A stretch of DNA of 12,266 nucleotides, taken from Acidobacteriota bacterium. Lineage in GTDB: Bacteria > Acidobacteriota > Blastocatellia > RBC074. Each line of letters begins with the position of its first letter. The stretch's first letter is position 1. The position numbers and the translations under genes are program-made. The stretch covers positions 1 to 12,266 of the forward strand of contig JAGNMH010000076.1 of assembly GCA_017991275.1 (NCBI GenBank), read 5' to 3'. A model generated the notes under the pieces. It saw nothing but the letters and a program-made list of their open reading frames with translations. It did not search any database and had not been told where the DNA came from. This document shows, piece by piece, positions 1-6,644 of the stretch.

Positions 1-617
1 CGCAACTCAACGTTTTTGCCGACTTCAAACCGAAGCTTTCCGAAGCCGCTCGCAAAACACCGTTTCTTTTTTTGGGGAACATCCAGCCTACGCTGCAACG
101 CGAAGTCCGCGAGCAAGTGGATTGCAAGTTCGTGGCAATGGACACGATGAACCTGTGGATTGAAATCGCACGCGAAGAATTGCTGAAAACCATCGCTGTC
201 GTTGACGCTGTGATTATCAACGACGCCGAAGCCCGCGAACTGGCCGGAGAAGCCAATCTGATTCGCGCGGCGCGAAAAATTCTGACTCTGGGGCCGAAAA
301 TGCTGGTGGTCAAACGCGGCGAATATGGCGCGGCGTTTTTTACCAAAGACAGCTACTTCGCCATTCCGGCTTACCCACTGGAAAGCGTCTTCGATCCGAC
401 CGGCGCTGGCGACAGCTTCGCCGGAGGCTTCATGGGTTATCTGGCGCAGGCGGATAAAGTTGATGACATAACCTTGCGCCGCGCGATCATTTACGGCTCG
501 GCGATGGCGTCTTACAACGTAGAAGAGTTCAGTTGCGACCGCCTGAGAAAACTGACGCCGGAAGAAATCCGCAACCGCTTCCACCAATTCAAAGAGTTCA
601 CTCATTTCGAGATTTAA
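1..617 (+). CDS. PfkB-family carbohydrate kinase, 5' end missing
   Basis: The reading frame is open from base 3 at the left edge to TAA at 615-617, giving 204 visible residues; PfkB kinases are usually 300 to 330 long, so about a third (N-terminal substrate-binding half) is outside the window. The TTG at 72 is only an internal codon. The second PfkB signature DPTGAGDSFAGGF is seen at visible residues 131-143; the Asp at 137 in GAGD is the expected catalytic base of the family, and VKRGEYGA just upstream fits the ATP-binding half. DTMNLWI and IINDAEARELAGE are typical of ribokinase-like members that phosphorylate a sugar or nucleoside with ATP in the cytoplasm. The exact substrate cannot be told. 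The stop codon shares one base with the next start (TAATG), implying translational coupling to the DapF-like gene. Confidence 0.93.
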   Translation, partial: QLNVFADFKPKLSEAARKTPFLFLGNIQPTLQREVREQVDCKFVAMDTMNLWIEIAREELLKTIAVVDAVIINDAEARELAGEANLIRAARKILTLGPKMLVVKRGEYGAAFFTKDSYFAIPAYPLESVFDPTGAGDSFAGGFMGYLAQADKVDDITLRRAIIYGSAMASYNVEEFSCDRLRKLTPEEIRNRFHQFKEFTHFEI

Positions 618-1465
618 TGCGATTCCACAAATTCCAGGCTTTGGGCAATGACTTTTTGATCGCGCGCGAAAGCGAGTTACGCGCGGTAACGGATGATTTT
701 GAATCCTTTGCCCGGTTGATCTGCGACAGGCATTTTGGCGCGGGGGCGGATGGTTTGGAGTTGTTGCTGGATTCGCCAAGGGCCGAAGCAGATTTTGAAG
801 TTCGATTGTTTAATGCCGATGGCGGCGAAACTCCGATTTCAGGCAATGGAACCAGGTGCGTAGGCGCTTATCTTTATCTGGTTGAAAACTGGGACAAGCC
901 GCAGGTGAGGATTGCAACCGGCGCGGGCGTCAAAACTCTGAAACCGGTTGAGCGAAGTGCCAGCAGCCTGGTGTTTGAGACTGAGATGGGGACGCCGCGT
1001 TTTCACAGCAGCGAAATACCGGTCGTTTTGCCGACTCCGCTTGAGCGGGTGATTCGTCAGCCGCTGGAAGTCGCCGGGCAAACTGTCGAGATAACCGCGA
1101 CTTCGATGGGCAATCCGCATTGCAGCATATTTGTCGCGGATTTTGAGCAACTGGATTGGCGACGGCTTGGAGCAGCGATTGAAACTCACCCGGCTTTCCC
1201 GGATCGAACCAACGTCGAATTCATTCGCGTGTTGAACCGTCACGAAATTGAAGTGCGGTTTTGGGAGCGGGGCTGCGGAGAAACTCTGGCCTCGGGAACC
1301 GGTTCGTGCGGAGCGGCGTTGGCTGCGATGCTGAATGAACTGACCGAGCGAAAGGTCAAAGTCCTGACCGCTGCCGGAGAGTTGATTGTCGAATGGAGTG
1401 GAGATAATTCAGTCATTCAAACCGGCGAAGCTCGCGCTGTCTTTCAAGGCGAATGGCTCTCCTGA
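617..1465 (+). CDS. DapF-like diaminopimelate epimerase family protein with Ser at both catalytic Cys positions
   Basis: A 282-residue protein of the usual DapF length. The start at 617 gives MRFHKFQALGNDFL, the classic DapF N-terminus; an ATG at 533 in the same frame would add 28 unrelated residues inside the upstream gene. DapF converts LL- to meso-diaminopimelate for lysine and peptidoglycan using two cysteines as a thiol/thiolate pair (Cys73 and Cys217 in the Haemophilus enzyme). The matching motifs here read ISGNGTRC and ETLASGTGSC, so the catalytic positions are Ser75 and Ser226. Cysteines at 81, 220 and 231 are nearby but not at the catalytic positions. Other family features (FNADGGE, MGNPHCSIFV, FWERGCGET) are intact, so this is not a decayed gene. 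It may be a serine-type subfamily with a different reaction; the family call is firm, the activity is not. Confidence 0.9.
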   Translation: MRFHKFQALGNDFLIARESELRAVTDDFESFARLICDRHFGAGADGLELLLDSPRAEADFEVRLFNADGGETPISGNGTRCVGAYLYLVENWDKPQVRIATGAGVKTLKPVERSASSLVFETEMGTPRFHSSEIPVVLPTPLERVIRQPLEVAGQTVEITATSMGNPHCSIFVADFEQLDWRRLGAAIETHPAFPDRTNVEFIRVLNRHEIEVRFWERGCGETLASGTGSCGAALAAMLNELTERKVKVLTAAGELIVEWSGDNSVIQTGEARAVFQGEWLS

Positions 1466-1474
1466 GGTAACACA

Positions 1475-1756
1475 ATGAGCGAAAAACAGGATGTCAATCT
1501 TGTCGAGTTGGCGCATTTTCCAAACTCGGTTGAAGCAGGGATGGTTGGCCGGTTGTTGGAAAACAACGGCATCGGTTCGATCTTGCAAGGCATGAACTTC
1601 AGCGGGCTGGAGCCGCTTTTGTTGCCGGGCGGTTATTCTGAAATCACTTTGCTTGTTCCCGAAAACGAACTCGACCGCGCCCAGCAGCTTTACAACGCAT
1701 TTTTCGAACAGCAAGCCGACGCAGCTTTGCCCGAAGACGTTGAAGTGCAAGCCTGA
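1475..1756 (+). CDS. DUF2007 domain protein (putative signal-transducing protein)
   Basis: A 93-residue protein. The pattern VELAHFPNSVEAGMVGRLLENNGIGSIL followed by a short loop and ITLLVPENELDRAQQLYNAFF matches the DUF2007 family as I know it: a small ferredoxin-like domain, often called a prokaryotic signal-transducing protein, whose biochemical role is unknown. The ATG at 1475 is preceded by GAGG at 1464-1467, which overlaps the stop of the DapF-like gene; the gap between genes is 9 bases. There is no signal peptide or membrane segment, so it is likely cytoplasmic. Its place in the operon gives no functional clue, because such genes are found beside many unrelated ones. Confidence 0.8.
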   Translation: MSEKQDVNLVELAHFPNSVEAGMVGRLLENNGIGSILQGMNFSGLEPLLLPGGYSEITLLVPENELDRAQQLYNAFFEQQADAALPEDVEVQA

Positions 1757-1774
1757 GCTAAACAAAGCCAGAAC

Positions 1775-2101
1775 ATGGAAAACGCATTGGTTGTGATCAC
1801 AACTGCTGAAACACTGGACGATGGCGAACGGCTGGCGCGTTTGCTGGTTGAAGCGGAACTGGCGGCATGTGTTCAGGTGCTGCCGCAAATCACTTCGGTT
1901 TATCGCTGGCAGGGAAAGGTCGAGCAGACTGGCGAAACTTTATTGCTCATCAAAACCACCCGCGCCGCCTATGCTGAGCTTGAAGCGGCCATAAAACAGA
2001 ATCATTCTTATCAAACCCCTGAGATCGTTGCTTTACCCATCGAAGTTGGTTCGGCTGAATACCTGAACTGGCTAAAAGTGTCGGTTAAATCACAGCTTTA
2101 A
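1775..2101 (+). CDS. cutA: CutA divalent-cation tolerance protein
   Basis: A 108-residue protein, the normal length for CutA1. Diagnostic blocks are present in order: ALVVITTAETLDDGERLARLLVE (residues 4-26), AACVQVLPQITSVYRWQGKVE, ETLLLIKTT, then HSYQTPEIVALPI and YLNWL near the end. CutA forms a compact ferredoxin-like trimer and was named for copper tolerance in Escherichia coli; its real role remains uncertain, and no partner here points to metal handling. The start lies 18 bases after the previous stop, with only a weak ribosome-binding site, so translation is probably coupled. It is the last gene of the left-hand operon. Confidence 0.93.
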   Translation: MENALVVITTAETLDDGERLARLLVEAELAACVQVLPQITSVYRWQGKVEQTGETLLLIKTTRAAYAELEAAIKQNHSYQTPEIVALPIEVGSAEYLNWLKVSVKSQL

Positions 2102-2128
2102 CCCTTTGTTGCAGCAAATCTCTGATGG

Positions 2129-2155
2129 CGGCTTAATATATCTTGCTCTAAGCCG
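2129..2155 (+). terminator. Weak hairpin downstream of cutA, possible terminator
   Basis: A perfect 7-bp inverted repeat (CGGCTTA and TAAGCCG) with a 13-base loop lies 27 bases after the cutA stop. It has no following T run, so it would be a weak terminator at best. The rest of the 265-base gap to the response regulator shows no convincing promoter to my eye, although one must exist if that gene is transcribed separately. Confidence 0.25.
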
Positions 2156-2366
2156 GTAAGTTTGTGTAAATTGCGGCTACCGATCCCCGAGACAATTCGA
2201 TTCATAGATCATTGCATTGAATGTCCAGCTTCGATCAATCTGGGCCAATGCTCGCCCTTATCCATACCAGTTGTTGGCAATATCGCAAGCATCGTTGAAA
2301 CAAGCTGAGGCATCAGTAGCAGTGGTCTAATTATTTTCAATAAGTGTCTCAAGGAGTAGATAGAAA

Positions 2367-3083
2367 ATGAAGGTTATGCGTGTCTTAGTGATCGAAGACG
2401 AACTGAAAATGGCTGATTTGATCAAACGTGGTCTCGAGGAAGAGGGGCTGGAAGTTGAGACGGCTTATGACGGTGAAACCGGAATCGCCGCTGCCAAATC
2501 CGGCAACCACGATATGATAATTCTGGATTTGGGTTTGCCAGGTCTGGACGGCTTGGAAATTGCGCGTGAACTGCGCGAGGGCGGGTTCGATATGCCCATT
2601 CTGGTGCTGACAGCACAGGACAGCACTGAAATGAAGGTCAAAGGATTGGACACCGGCGCGGATGATTACCTGACCAAACCTTTTGCCTTTGCCGAATTGC
2701 TGGCGCGCATTCGCGCGTTGTTGCGCCGGACAAATACCGAAGATACAACCAAGATTCAGGCCGGTGATTTGGTGTTGAACCTGATCAATCGTCGGGCTTC
2801 GCGTGCAGGCAACGAAGTTCAATTGACCAACAAAGAATTTTCGTTGCTCGAATATTTCATGCGCCATCCGGACGAAATCCTTTCTCGCGAAACGTTGTCC
2901 GAAAAAGTCTGGGAAGAAACCTTTGACACGTTGACCAACGTGATTGATGTTTATATCAACTATTTGCGAAACAAGATTGATCGCAACTATGAACCCAAAC
3001 TGATTCACACAGTTCGCGGTATTGGCTACATGTTCAAAAGTCCTGCGGGCCAATCTCAAATGGTTGCAGAAGCTAAAGCCTAA
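2367..3083 (+). CDS. OmpR/PhoB-family response regulator
   Basis: A 238-residue two-domain regulator. The receiver domain (about 4-120) has the acidic pair Glu10/Asp11, phospho-acceptor Asp54 in IILDLGLPGLDG, Thr82 and Lys104 in LTKPF. The C-terminal winged helix (about 130-227) shows VQLTNKEFSLLEYFMRHP and the usual ending HTVRGIGYMF, placing it in the OmpR/PhoB DNA-binding class. A good ribosome-binding site (AAGGAG, 2351-2356) lies 10 bases before ATG 2367; an internal ATG at 2376 would give a more typical MRVLVIEDE start and cannot be excluded. The last 14 or so residues after YMF are an unconserved tail. The kinase gene downstream is its likely partner; the signal is unknown. Confidence 0.95.
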   Translation: MKVMRVLVIEDELKMADLIKRGLEEEGLEVETAYDGETGIAAAKSGNHDMIILDLGLPGLDGLEIARELREGGFDMPILVLTAQDSTEMKVKGLDTGADDYLTKPFAFAELLARIRALLRRTNTEDTTKIQAGDLVLNLINRRASRAGNEVQLTNKEFSLLEYFMRHPDEILSRETLSEKVWEETFDTLTNVIDVYINYLRNKIDRNYEPKLIHTVRGIGYMFKSPAGQSQMVAEAKA

Positions 3084-3101
3084 TGCGGCAATCAAAAATG
3101 G

Positions 3102-3141
3102 CAGAGGTGGTAAATTGTTGATTACTGCCTCTGTTTTTTTT
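3102..3141 (+). terminator. Intrinsic terminator between response regulator and kinase genes
   Basis: A 12-bp stem (arms 3102-3113 and 3122-3133, with two G-T wobble pairs) encloses an 8-base loop and is followed at once by eight T residues (3134-3141). This is a textbook Rho-independent terminator on the + strand, starting 19 bases after the regulator stop and ending 20 bases before the kinase start. It should end or attenuate transcripts from the regulator gene, so the kinase may be expressed at a lower level by read-through or from its own promoter. Confidence 0.85.
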
Positions 3142-3161
3142 ACCTGTCTGTCCTGCCCTCT

Positions 3162-4589
3162 ATGCCCTCTCTCAGAGTCAAACTCACAGTTTATTACCTG
3201 GCAATCCTTTCGGCGGTTCTGCTGCTGTTTGGAGTGGCGATCTACTTTTATCTTTCGCGCAGCTTGCTGACGACAATAGATCAGGCGCTGGCATTTCAGA
3301 TTGAAAAGATAGAAGTCGGCATGGCTGTGGGCGCAGGCGCGGATATGTCGGATCATCCTTTGATGCAGGATCCCGAAGCTCAGGGGGATTTGCTGCCGCT
3401 TGCTCCGCACGTTTATCAGATCATCAACGAGCAGGGAAAAATAACAGACGGGGGAATGACAACCCTGAAGGATCATTTACCGGTTGATGCAAATGAATTG
3501 ATGAAGCTGGAGGTCGGAAAAACGTTCTTCAGTTCGGTCAGGCTGAAGTCGGGAGAGTCGTTGCGAGTGGCGACTCGACGAGTGAAAGATTACGACGGCG
3601 ATGGAACTTACTTCATACGTTTAGGGCAGTCATTGTCCGCTATGGAAAGTGCGCGTCGTCGGGCGTTGCTGGTTCTGGGAATTGCCATTCCTTTGGCATT
3701 GCTGCTGGGAAGTTTCGGCGGATTGTTGCTGGCCAATCAGGCGCTCAGCCCGGTTGACCGCATTACCAGCGTCGCCGAACAAATCGCCAACGGCGATTTA
3801 ACCGAGCGGGTTCCAATGCCTGCAAGCTCTGCGGCCAAGATGGATGAAATTGGGCGACTGGCGGCAACCTTCAACCACATGATTTCGCGGTTGCAAGCGG
3901 CGTTTGAGCGACAGAAACAATTTACTTCCGACGCTTCACACGAATTGCGAACTCCGCTGGCCGTCATGCGCGGCGATATGGAAATCGCTTTGCGGCGCGA
4001 ACGCTCGGCGGAAGAGTATCAACGGGTTTTGGGTTCCAACCTGGAAGAGATAGTTCGCCTGACTCGGCTGATAGAGGATTTGCTGATGCTGGCGCGTGCC
4101 GATTCCGGCAGAGTCGAGCTTCGCTGCGAACCCGTTGATCTGAACAAGCTCTGCCAGCAGATGACAGATTACATTTCGCCGCTGGCCGAACAGCGCCAAC
4201 AGGTTTTGAGTTACGATTCGGCGAATGTTGACGTTTTCATCAACGCCGATTTGCAGCGCATCAAACAAATGCTGCTAAACCTGCTGGACAATGCCATCAA
4301 GTACACCGAACCTGGTGGCAACGTTACTCTTGGCCTGAAAGCTGAAAATAACCAAGCCGTTATTACAATTGCCGATACCGGGCGAGGCATTCCGACAGAA
4401 GACCTGCCGCACATTTTTGAACGCTTCTTTCGCCGTTCCGCCAAAACCAGCGACCGCAGCGCGGCGGGGTTCGGTCTGGGGCTTTCGATTGTTAAGTGGA
4501 TAGTTGAATCGCACAATGGCCAAATCGAAACCATCAGCCAGCAAGATCAGGGAACAACCTTCATAGTTAAATTGCCGTTGATGTATTGA
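3162..4589 (+). CDS. Membrane sensor histidine kinase (HAMP, HisKA, HATPase)
   Basis: A 475-residue kinase. Membrane segments at about 8-31 and 167-190 flank a roughly 135-residue extracytoplasmic sensor region that I do not recognise. A HAMP linker follows (about 191-243), then the dimerisation domain with phospho-acceptor His260 in SDASHELRTPLA, and the ATP-binding domain with N box NLLDNAIKYT (Asn377), DTGRGIP (Asp405), the F box IFERFFRR and GFGLGLSIVKWI. All catalytic motifs are intact. It should phosphorylate the regulator encoded just upstream; overall layout resembles CusS-type kinases, but no metal-binding pattern is evident in the sensor. The frame has a stop at 3111-3113 and no start codon before 3162. 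The start is preceded by a pyrimidine-rich stretch with no clear ribosome-binding site, which together with the upstream terminator suggests low expression. Confidence 0.95.
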   Translation: MPSLRVKLTVYYLAILSAVLLLFGVAIYFYLSRSLLTTIDQALAFQIEKIEVGMAVGAGADMSDHPLMQDPEAQGDLLPLAPHVYQIINEQGKITDGGMTTLKDHLPVDANELMKLEVGKTFFSSVRLKSGESLRVATRRVKDYDGDGTYFIRLGQSLSAMESARRRALLVLGIAIPLALLLGSFGGLLLANQALSPVDRITSVAEQIANGDLTERVPMPASSAAKMDEIGRLAATFNHMISRLQAAFERQKQFTSDASHELRTPLAVMRGDMEIALRRERSAEEYQRVLGSNLEEIVRLTRLIEDLLMLARADSGRVELRCEPVDLNKLCQQMTDYISPLAEQRQQVLSYDSANVDVFINADLQRIKQMLLNLLDNAIKYTEPGGNVTLGLKAENNQAVITIADTGRGIPTEDLPHIFERFFRRSAKTSDRSAAGFGLGLSIVKWIVESHNGQIETISQQDQGTTFIVKLPLMY

Positions 4590-4597
4590 AACCACGA

Positions 4598-5338
4598 TCA
4601 AGCCAGAATCATTTTGATCCCGGCGATTATCAGCACAGCGGCCAGCAATCGCTTCAGGTTAGGCCCGGCGATTCGGCGACTGCCGTATTCGGCCCCGATG
4701 AATCCACCAATGATTGCCGCAATTGCAAAGAAGGGGGCTGGCTTTGGCAGGTTTGAAGTTTGAGAAAGGACTCCGACAAATCCTGCAATCGAGTTGACCA
4801 GAATGAATGTTGCTGCAACTGCCGAGACTTGACGCGTCGCCGCCCAGCCCATAAACAACATGATTGGCGAAAGAAAGATTCCGCCGCCCACTCCTGTCAG
4901 CCCGGATAACAACCCAAGCAGCGCACCGAAAATAACCATCAGCCAGATTGCCGGAGTTTCGTGTGTTGCCTCATCGCCGATGCCGGGATTGCGGATAAAC
5001 CTGTATGCCGAATAAAGCAGGACTACTCCGACCAGGTATTTGTAATACACATCCGGCAGCTTGGTTTTACCGCCCAGGAAGGCCAGCGGAATTGACCCCA
5101 GCGCGAATGGCCAGAACAATCGCCAAACAAAATGTCCTGCGCGATAAAATTTGAAGGTTGCTATTGAGGCAACCAGTATGTTCAGCAGCAACGCGGTCGG
5201 GCGCATGACAGTTGGCATCAAACCAAACAGTCCCATCGCCGCCAGATACCCTGAAGCTCCGGCATGACCGACCGATGAATACAAAATTGCTGCGGCGAAA
5301 ATAAGCAGTGTCAGTAAAACGATTGCGGTTGGATCCAT
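4598..5338 (-). CDS. TauE/SafE (TSUP) family membrane permease
   Basis: A 246-residue, almost wholly hydrophobic protein with about eight predicted membrane segments and the internal duplication typical of the TSUP family. The first half has SSVGHAGASGYLAAMGLFG (residues 22-40) and the second has the matching LLSGLTGVGGGIFLSPIML. Family members move sulfite, sulfonates or other sulfur-containing organic anions across the inner membrane, but substrates are known for few; nothing here fixes the substrate. The SSVGHAG variant is a recognised YfcA-like flavour. The gene converges on the histidine kinase with an 8-base gap. The start at 5338 has a poor ribosome-binding site (CCGGG-like). It is divergent from the shell-protein gene, and the two share a roughly 100-base control region. 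Confidence 0.9.
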   Translation of the reverse strand: MDPTAIVLLTLLIFAAAILYSSVGHAGASGYLAAMGLFGLMPTVMRPTALLLNILVASIATFKFYRAGHFVWRLFWPFALGSIPLAFLGGKTKLPDVYYKYLVGVVLLYSAYRFIRNPGIGDEATHETPAIWLMVIFGALLGLLSGLTGVGGGIFLSPIMLFMGWAATRQVSAVAATFILVNSIAGFVGVLSQTSNLPKPAPFFAIAAIIGGFIGAEYGSRRIAGPNLKRLLAAVLIIAGIKMILA

Positions 5339-5370
5339 AACCCGGCTTTAGTAACACGCATTGTTTGCGA

Positions 5371-5399
5371 CTGGCAAATTTGTCTTGATCGGCTACAAT
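5371..5399 (+). promoter_or_regulatory. Candidate sigma-70-type promoter for the BMC shell gene
   Basis: CTGGCA (5371-5376) and TACAAT (5394-5399) are separated by 17 bases. Two mismatches to TTGACA and one to TATAAT make a plausible housekeeping promoter, with transcription starting near 5406 and a leader of about 35 bases. Base matching by eye only. Confidence 0.4.
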
Positions 5400-5440
5400 C
5401 CGCCTTCGGAAATCAATCCAATAAGATCAGGAAGGTGAAA

Positions 5441-5770
5441 ATGGACGCTTTAGGAATGGTTGAATGTCGCGGTTTGGTGGCGATGATCGAAGCCGCCGAT
5501 GCAATGGTCAAAGCCGCCAACGTCAAATTGGTAGGCTGGGAAAAAGTTGACGCCGGATTGGTCACCGCCATCGTGCGCGGCGAAGTCGGCGCGGTCAAAG
5601 CCGCAGTCGAAGCAGGAGCCGCCGCCGGCCGCAGAGTCGGCGAAGTCGTTACCACGCACATCATCCCGCGCCCTCACGGCGAAGTTGATGAAGGCCTGCC
5701 AGTGCTGCACACAGGCGAAACCACGCGCAAGCCGATCAGCGGGTCGGTTAATCCGTCCACGTCATCTTGA
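5441..5770 (+). CDS. BMC-H bacterial microcompartment shell protein
   Basis: A 109-residue single-domain BMC protein. These form hexamers that tile the shell of protein organelles such as ethanolamine, propanediol or carboxysome compartments. Family features are ALGMVECRGLVAMIEAADAMVKAANV (residues 3-28, split here as ALGMVECRGLVA plus MIEAADAMVKAANV), then KLVGWEKVDAG and VGEVVTTHIIPRPH. I chose ATG 5441 over the GTG at 5435 because it gives the standard MDALGM start and has AGGAAGG/GGTGA bases (5429-5438) in front. The central pore loop, residues 35-39, reads KVDAG where many relatives have a KIGSG-like sequence. A tail of about 20 residues after the usual end is rich in Ser, Thr, Gly and Pro. 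No enzyme, vertex protein or second shell gene is in the window, so the compartment type cannot be assigned. Confidence 0.93.
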   Translation: MDALGMVECRGLVAMIEAADAMVKAANVKLVGWEKVDAGLVTAIVRGEVGAVKAAVEAGAAAGRRVGEVVTTHIIPRPHGEVDEGLPVLHTGETTRKPISGSVNPSTSS

Positions 5771-5823
5771 TTGACTTGATTCAATGTAGTTTCGATAGTC
5801 GCAAAGTTGATAAATTGGTTTCA

Positions 5824-5859
5824 TCTCCACCGAAGAATTTAATTGCCCCTCGGTGGAGA
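5824..5859. terminator. 10-bp perfect inverted repeat in convergent gap
   Basis: Arms TCTCCACCGA (5824-5833) and TCGGTGGAGA (5850-5859) are exact complements around a 16-base loop. The hairpin lies between two convergent genes, the shell-protein gene (stop at 5770) and the 92-residue ORF (stop at 5935). That position suits a shared transcription end, but neither side has a T run, so it could instead be an RNA-stabilising hairpin or a protein-binding site. I see no gene elsewhere in 5771-5934. Confidence 0.45.
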
Positions 5860-5934
5860 CAAAAGCCTTGATTAGCAGGTGTACTGTGGCAATAGAATGG
5901 TTTCAAATGCCGACTCATGTTTCCAGCCTACCCG

Positions 5935-6213
5935 CTAAGCCGTGCGAAACATGCCTGATTTCAAAAGACCTTCCAGGTCCATCGTATCCACGATATTCAA
6001 AGGTCGGTCGCCTGAAAAGAAATATCGCCTTCCCGATGCCAACCCGCGCACCACAATAGGCAATTCCTGTAAATAACGAAGGCGTGCCCTATCCGTAGAG
6101 GCAGAGTGTTCTGGTTTGGAACTACTCCTTGCTGACTGCGGTGGACTAACCGTCGTCGTCGTTTGCGCTTCCGTACTCTGGAGTGTTTGTCGTTTCTGAC
6201 CGCAACAACCCAT
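5935..6213 (-). CDS. Small MGCC-start protein of unknown function
   Basis: A 92-residue ORF that I judge real. Its ATG at 6213 has a strong ribosome-binding site, GAGGTG four bases upstream, although both lie inside the end of the DUF1360 gene; the overlap is 68 bases in a different frame. Residues 1-8 are MGCCGQKR; a Ser/Thr-rich stretch (about 10-42) follows, then a conserved-looking C-terminal domain with PIVVRGLASGRRYFFSG and VDTMDLEGLLKSGMFR. From memory, similar small proteins with an MGCCGQ start and a G-x-x-S/T-G-R-x-Y-x-F core occur in several bacteria, but I know no function and cannot verify the match. The paired cysteines at 3 and 4 could be modified or bind metal; no signal peptide is seen. 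It is the last gene of the minus-strand cassette, probably translated from the same transcript as DUF1360. Confidence 0.7.
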   Translation of the reverse strand: MGCCGQKRQTLQSTEAQTTTTVSPPQSARSSSKPEHSASTDRARLRYLQELPIVVRGLASGRRYFFSGDRPLNIVDTMDLEGLLKSGMFRTA

Positions 6214-6544
6214 ATTGCACCTCTTCGCTATGATGAGAAAATGGCTGAACCATCACGGATTCCTGACCGATGCGCTCTAGCAGGCAGGCTGCACCGGAAA
6301 TGGCCAGCCAGACAAGTATTACTTCCATTGGCTGTCGCGCGATATAAAAAGCCATAGGCGCTGCAACCCACAGGCTCAGGCATTTGAAGCAATCCATAAG
6401 TTTGCCCCAAAAACCTTCGCCCAAACGTACCCGGAGACGAAAGACAACATCTCCCGGCCCGTCTTCCTTTGACAGTAAATGAGTGAACCGCCATGTCGCG
6501 AGAACAGCCAGAACAAACTTGAATGCCGCCTCTTTTTCGAACAT
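6146..6544 (-). CDS. DUF1360 family membrane protein
   Basis: A 132-residue protein that fits DUF1360 (related to Bacillus YjcA). The first membrane-like segment includes FKFVLAVLATWRFTHLL (8-24), followed by the family's GP-x-D-VVFRLR block (29-38), then DCFKCLSLWVAAPMAFYI (51-68), where Cys52 and Cys55 form a CxxC pair at the start of a second membrane segment; a third runs at about 74-90. Function is unknown; the Bacillus relative is linked to sporulation, but nothing here suggests spores. The charged C-terminal tail (about 95-132) overlaps the next ORF. A GGGAG sequence sits directly against ATG 6544, closer than usual, so the exact start is slightly uncertain. The gap to the upstream cysteine-rich gene is 100 bases and contains a hairpin. 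Confidence 0.75.
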   Translation of the reverse strand: MFEKEAAFKFVLAVLATWRFTHLLSKEDGPGDVVFRLRVRLGEGFWGKLMDCFKCLSLWVAAPMAFYIARQPMEVILVWLAISGAACLLERIGQESVMVQPFSHHSEEVQYGLLRSETTNTPEYGSANDDDG

Positions 6545-6589
6545 CTCCCGTATTTCGCGTTATTGGTTTTAACTGCCGCCACAGGCTGA

Positions 6590-6620
6590 TCCTAACGGTG
6601 CAAGAAACCACCCGTTAGGA
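6590..6620. repeat. 9-bp inverted repeat between the Cys-rich and DUF1360 genes
   Basis: Arms TCCTAACGG (6590-6598) and CCGTTAGGA (6612-6620) are perfect complements with a 13-base loop. On the minus strand the hairpin begins 25 bases after the Cys-rich gene stop. There is no T run, so it is a weak candidate for a terminator; mRNA protection or a processing site that sets different levels for the two genes is equally possible. Confidence 0.45.
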
Positions 6621-6644
6621 CAGCCAACAGCGAACAACACCTGC

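Noticed and set aside
533..616. Upstream ATG extension of the DapF-like gene
   Set aside because: The 28 extra residues lie within the kinase gene and match no DapF N-terminus; ATG 617 gives the standard start.
2385..3476. 363-codon open frame on the minus strand
   Set aside because: It lies antisense to the response regulator and the start of the kinase, has an unnatural composition (many Cys, His, Gln, Asn) and no ribosome-binding site; it mirrors the codon bias of the + strand genes.
5853..6059. 68-codon + strand frame
   Set aside because: It begins with a GTG inside the hairpin and runs antisense to the 92-residue gene, which has the better ribosome-binding site and composition.
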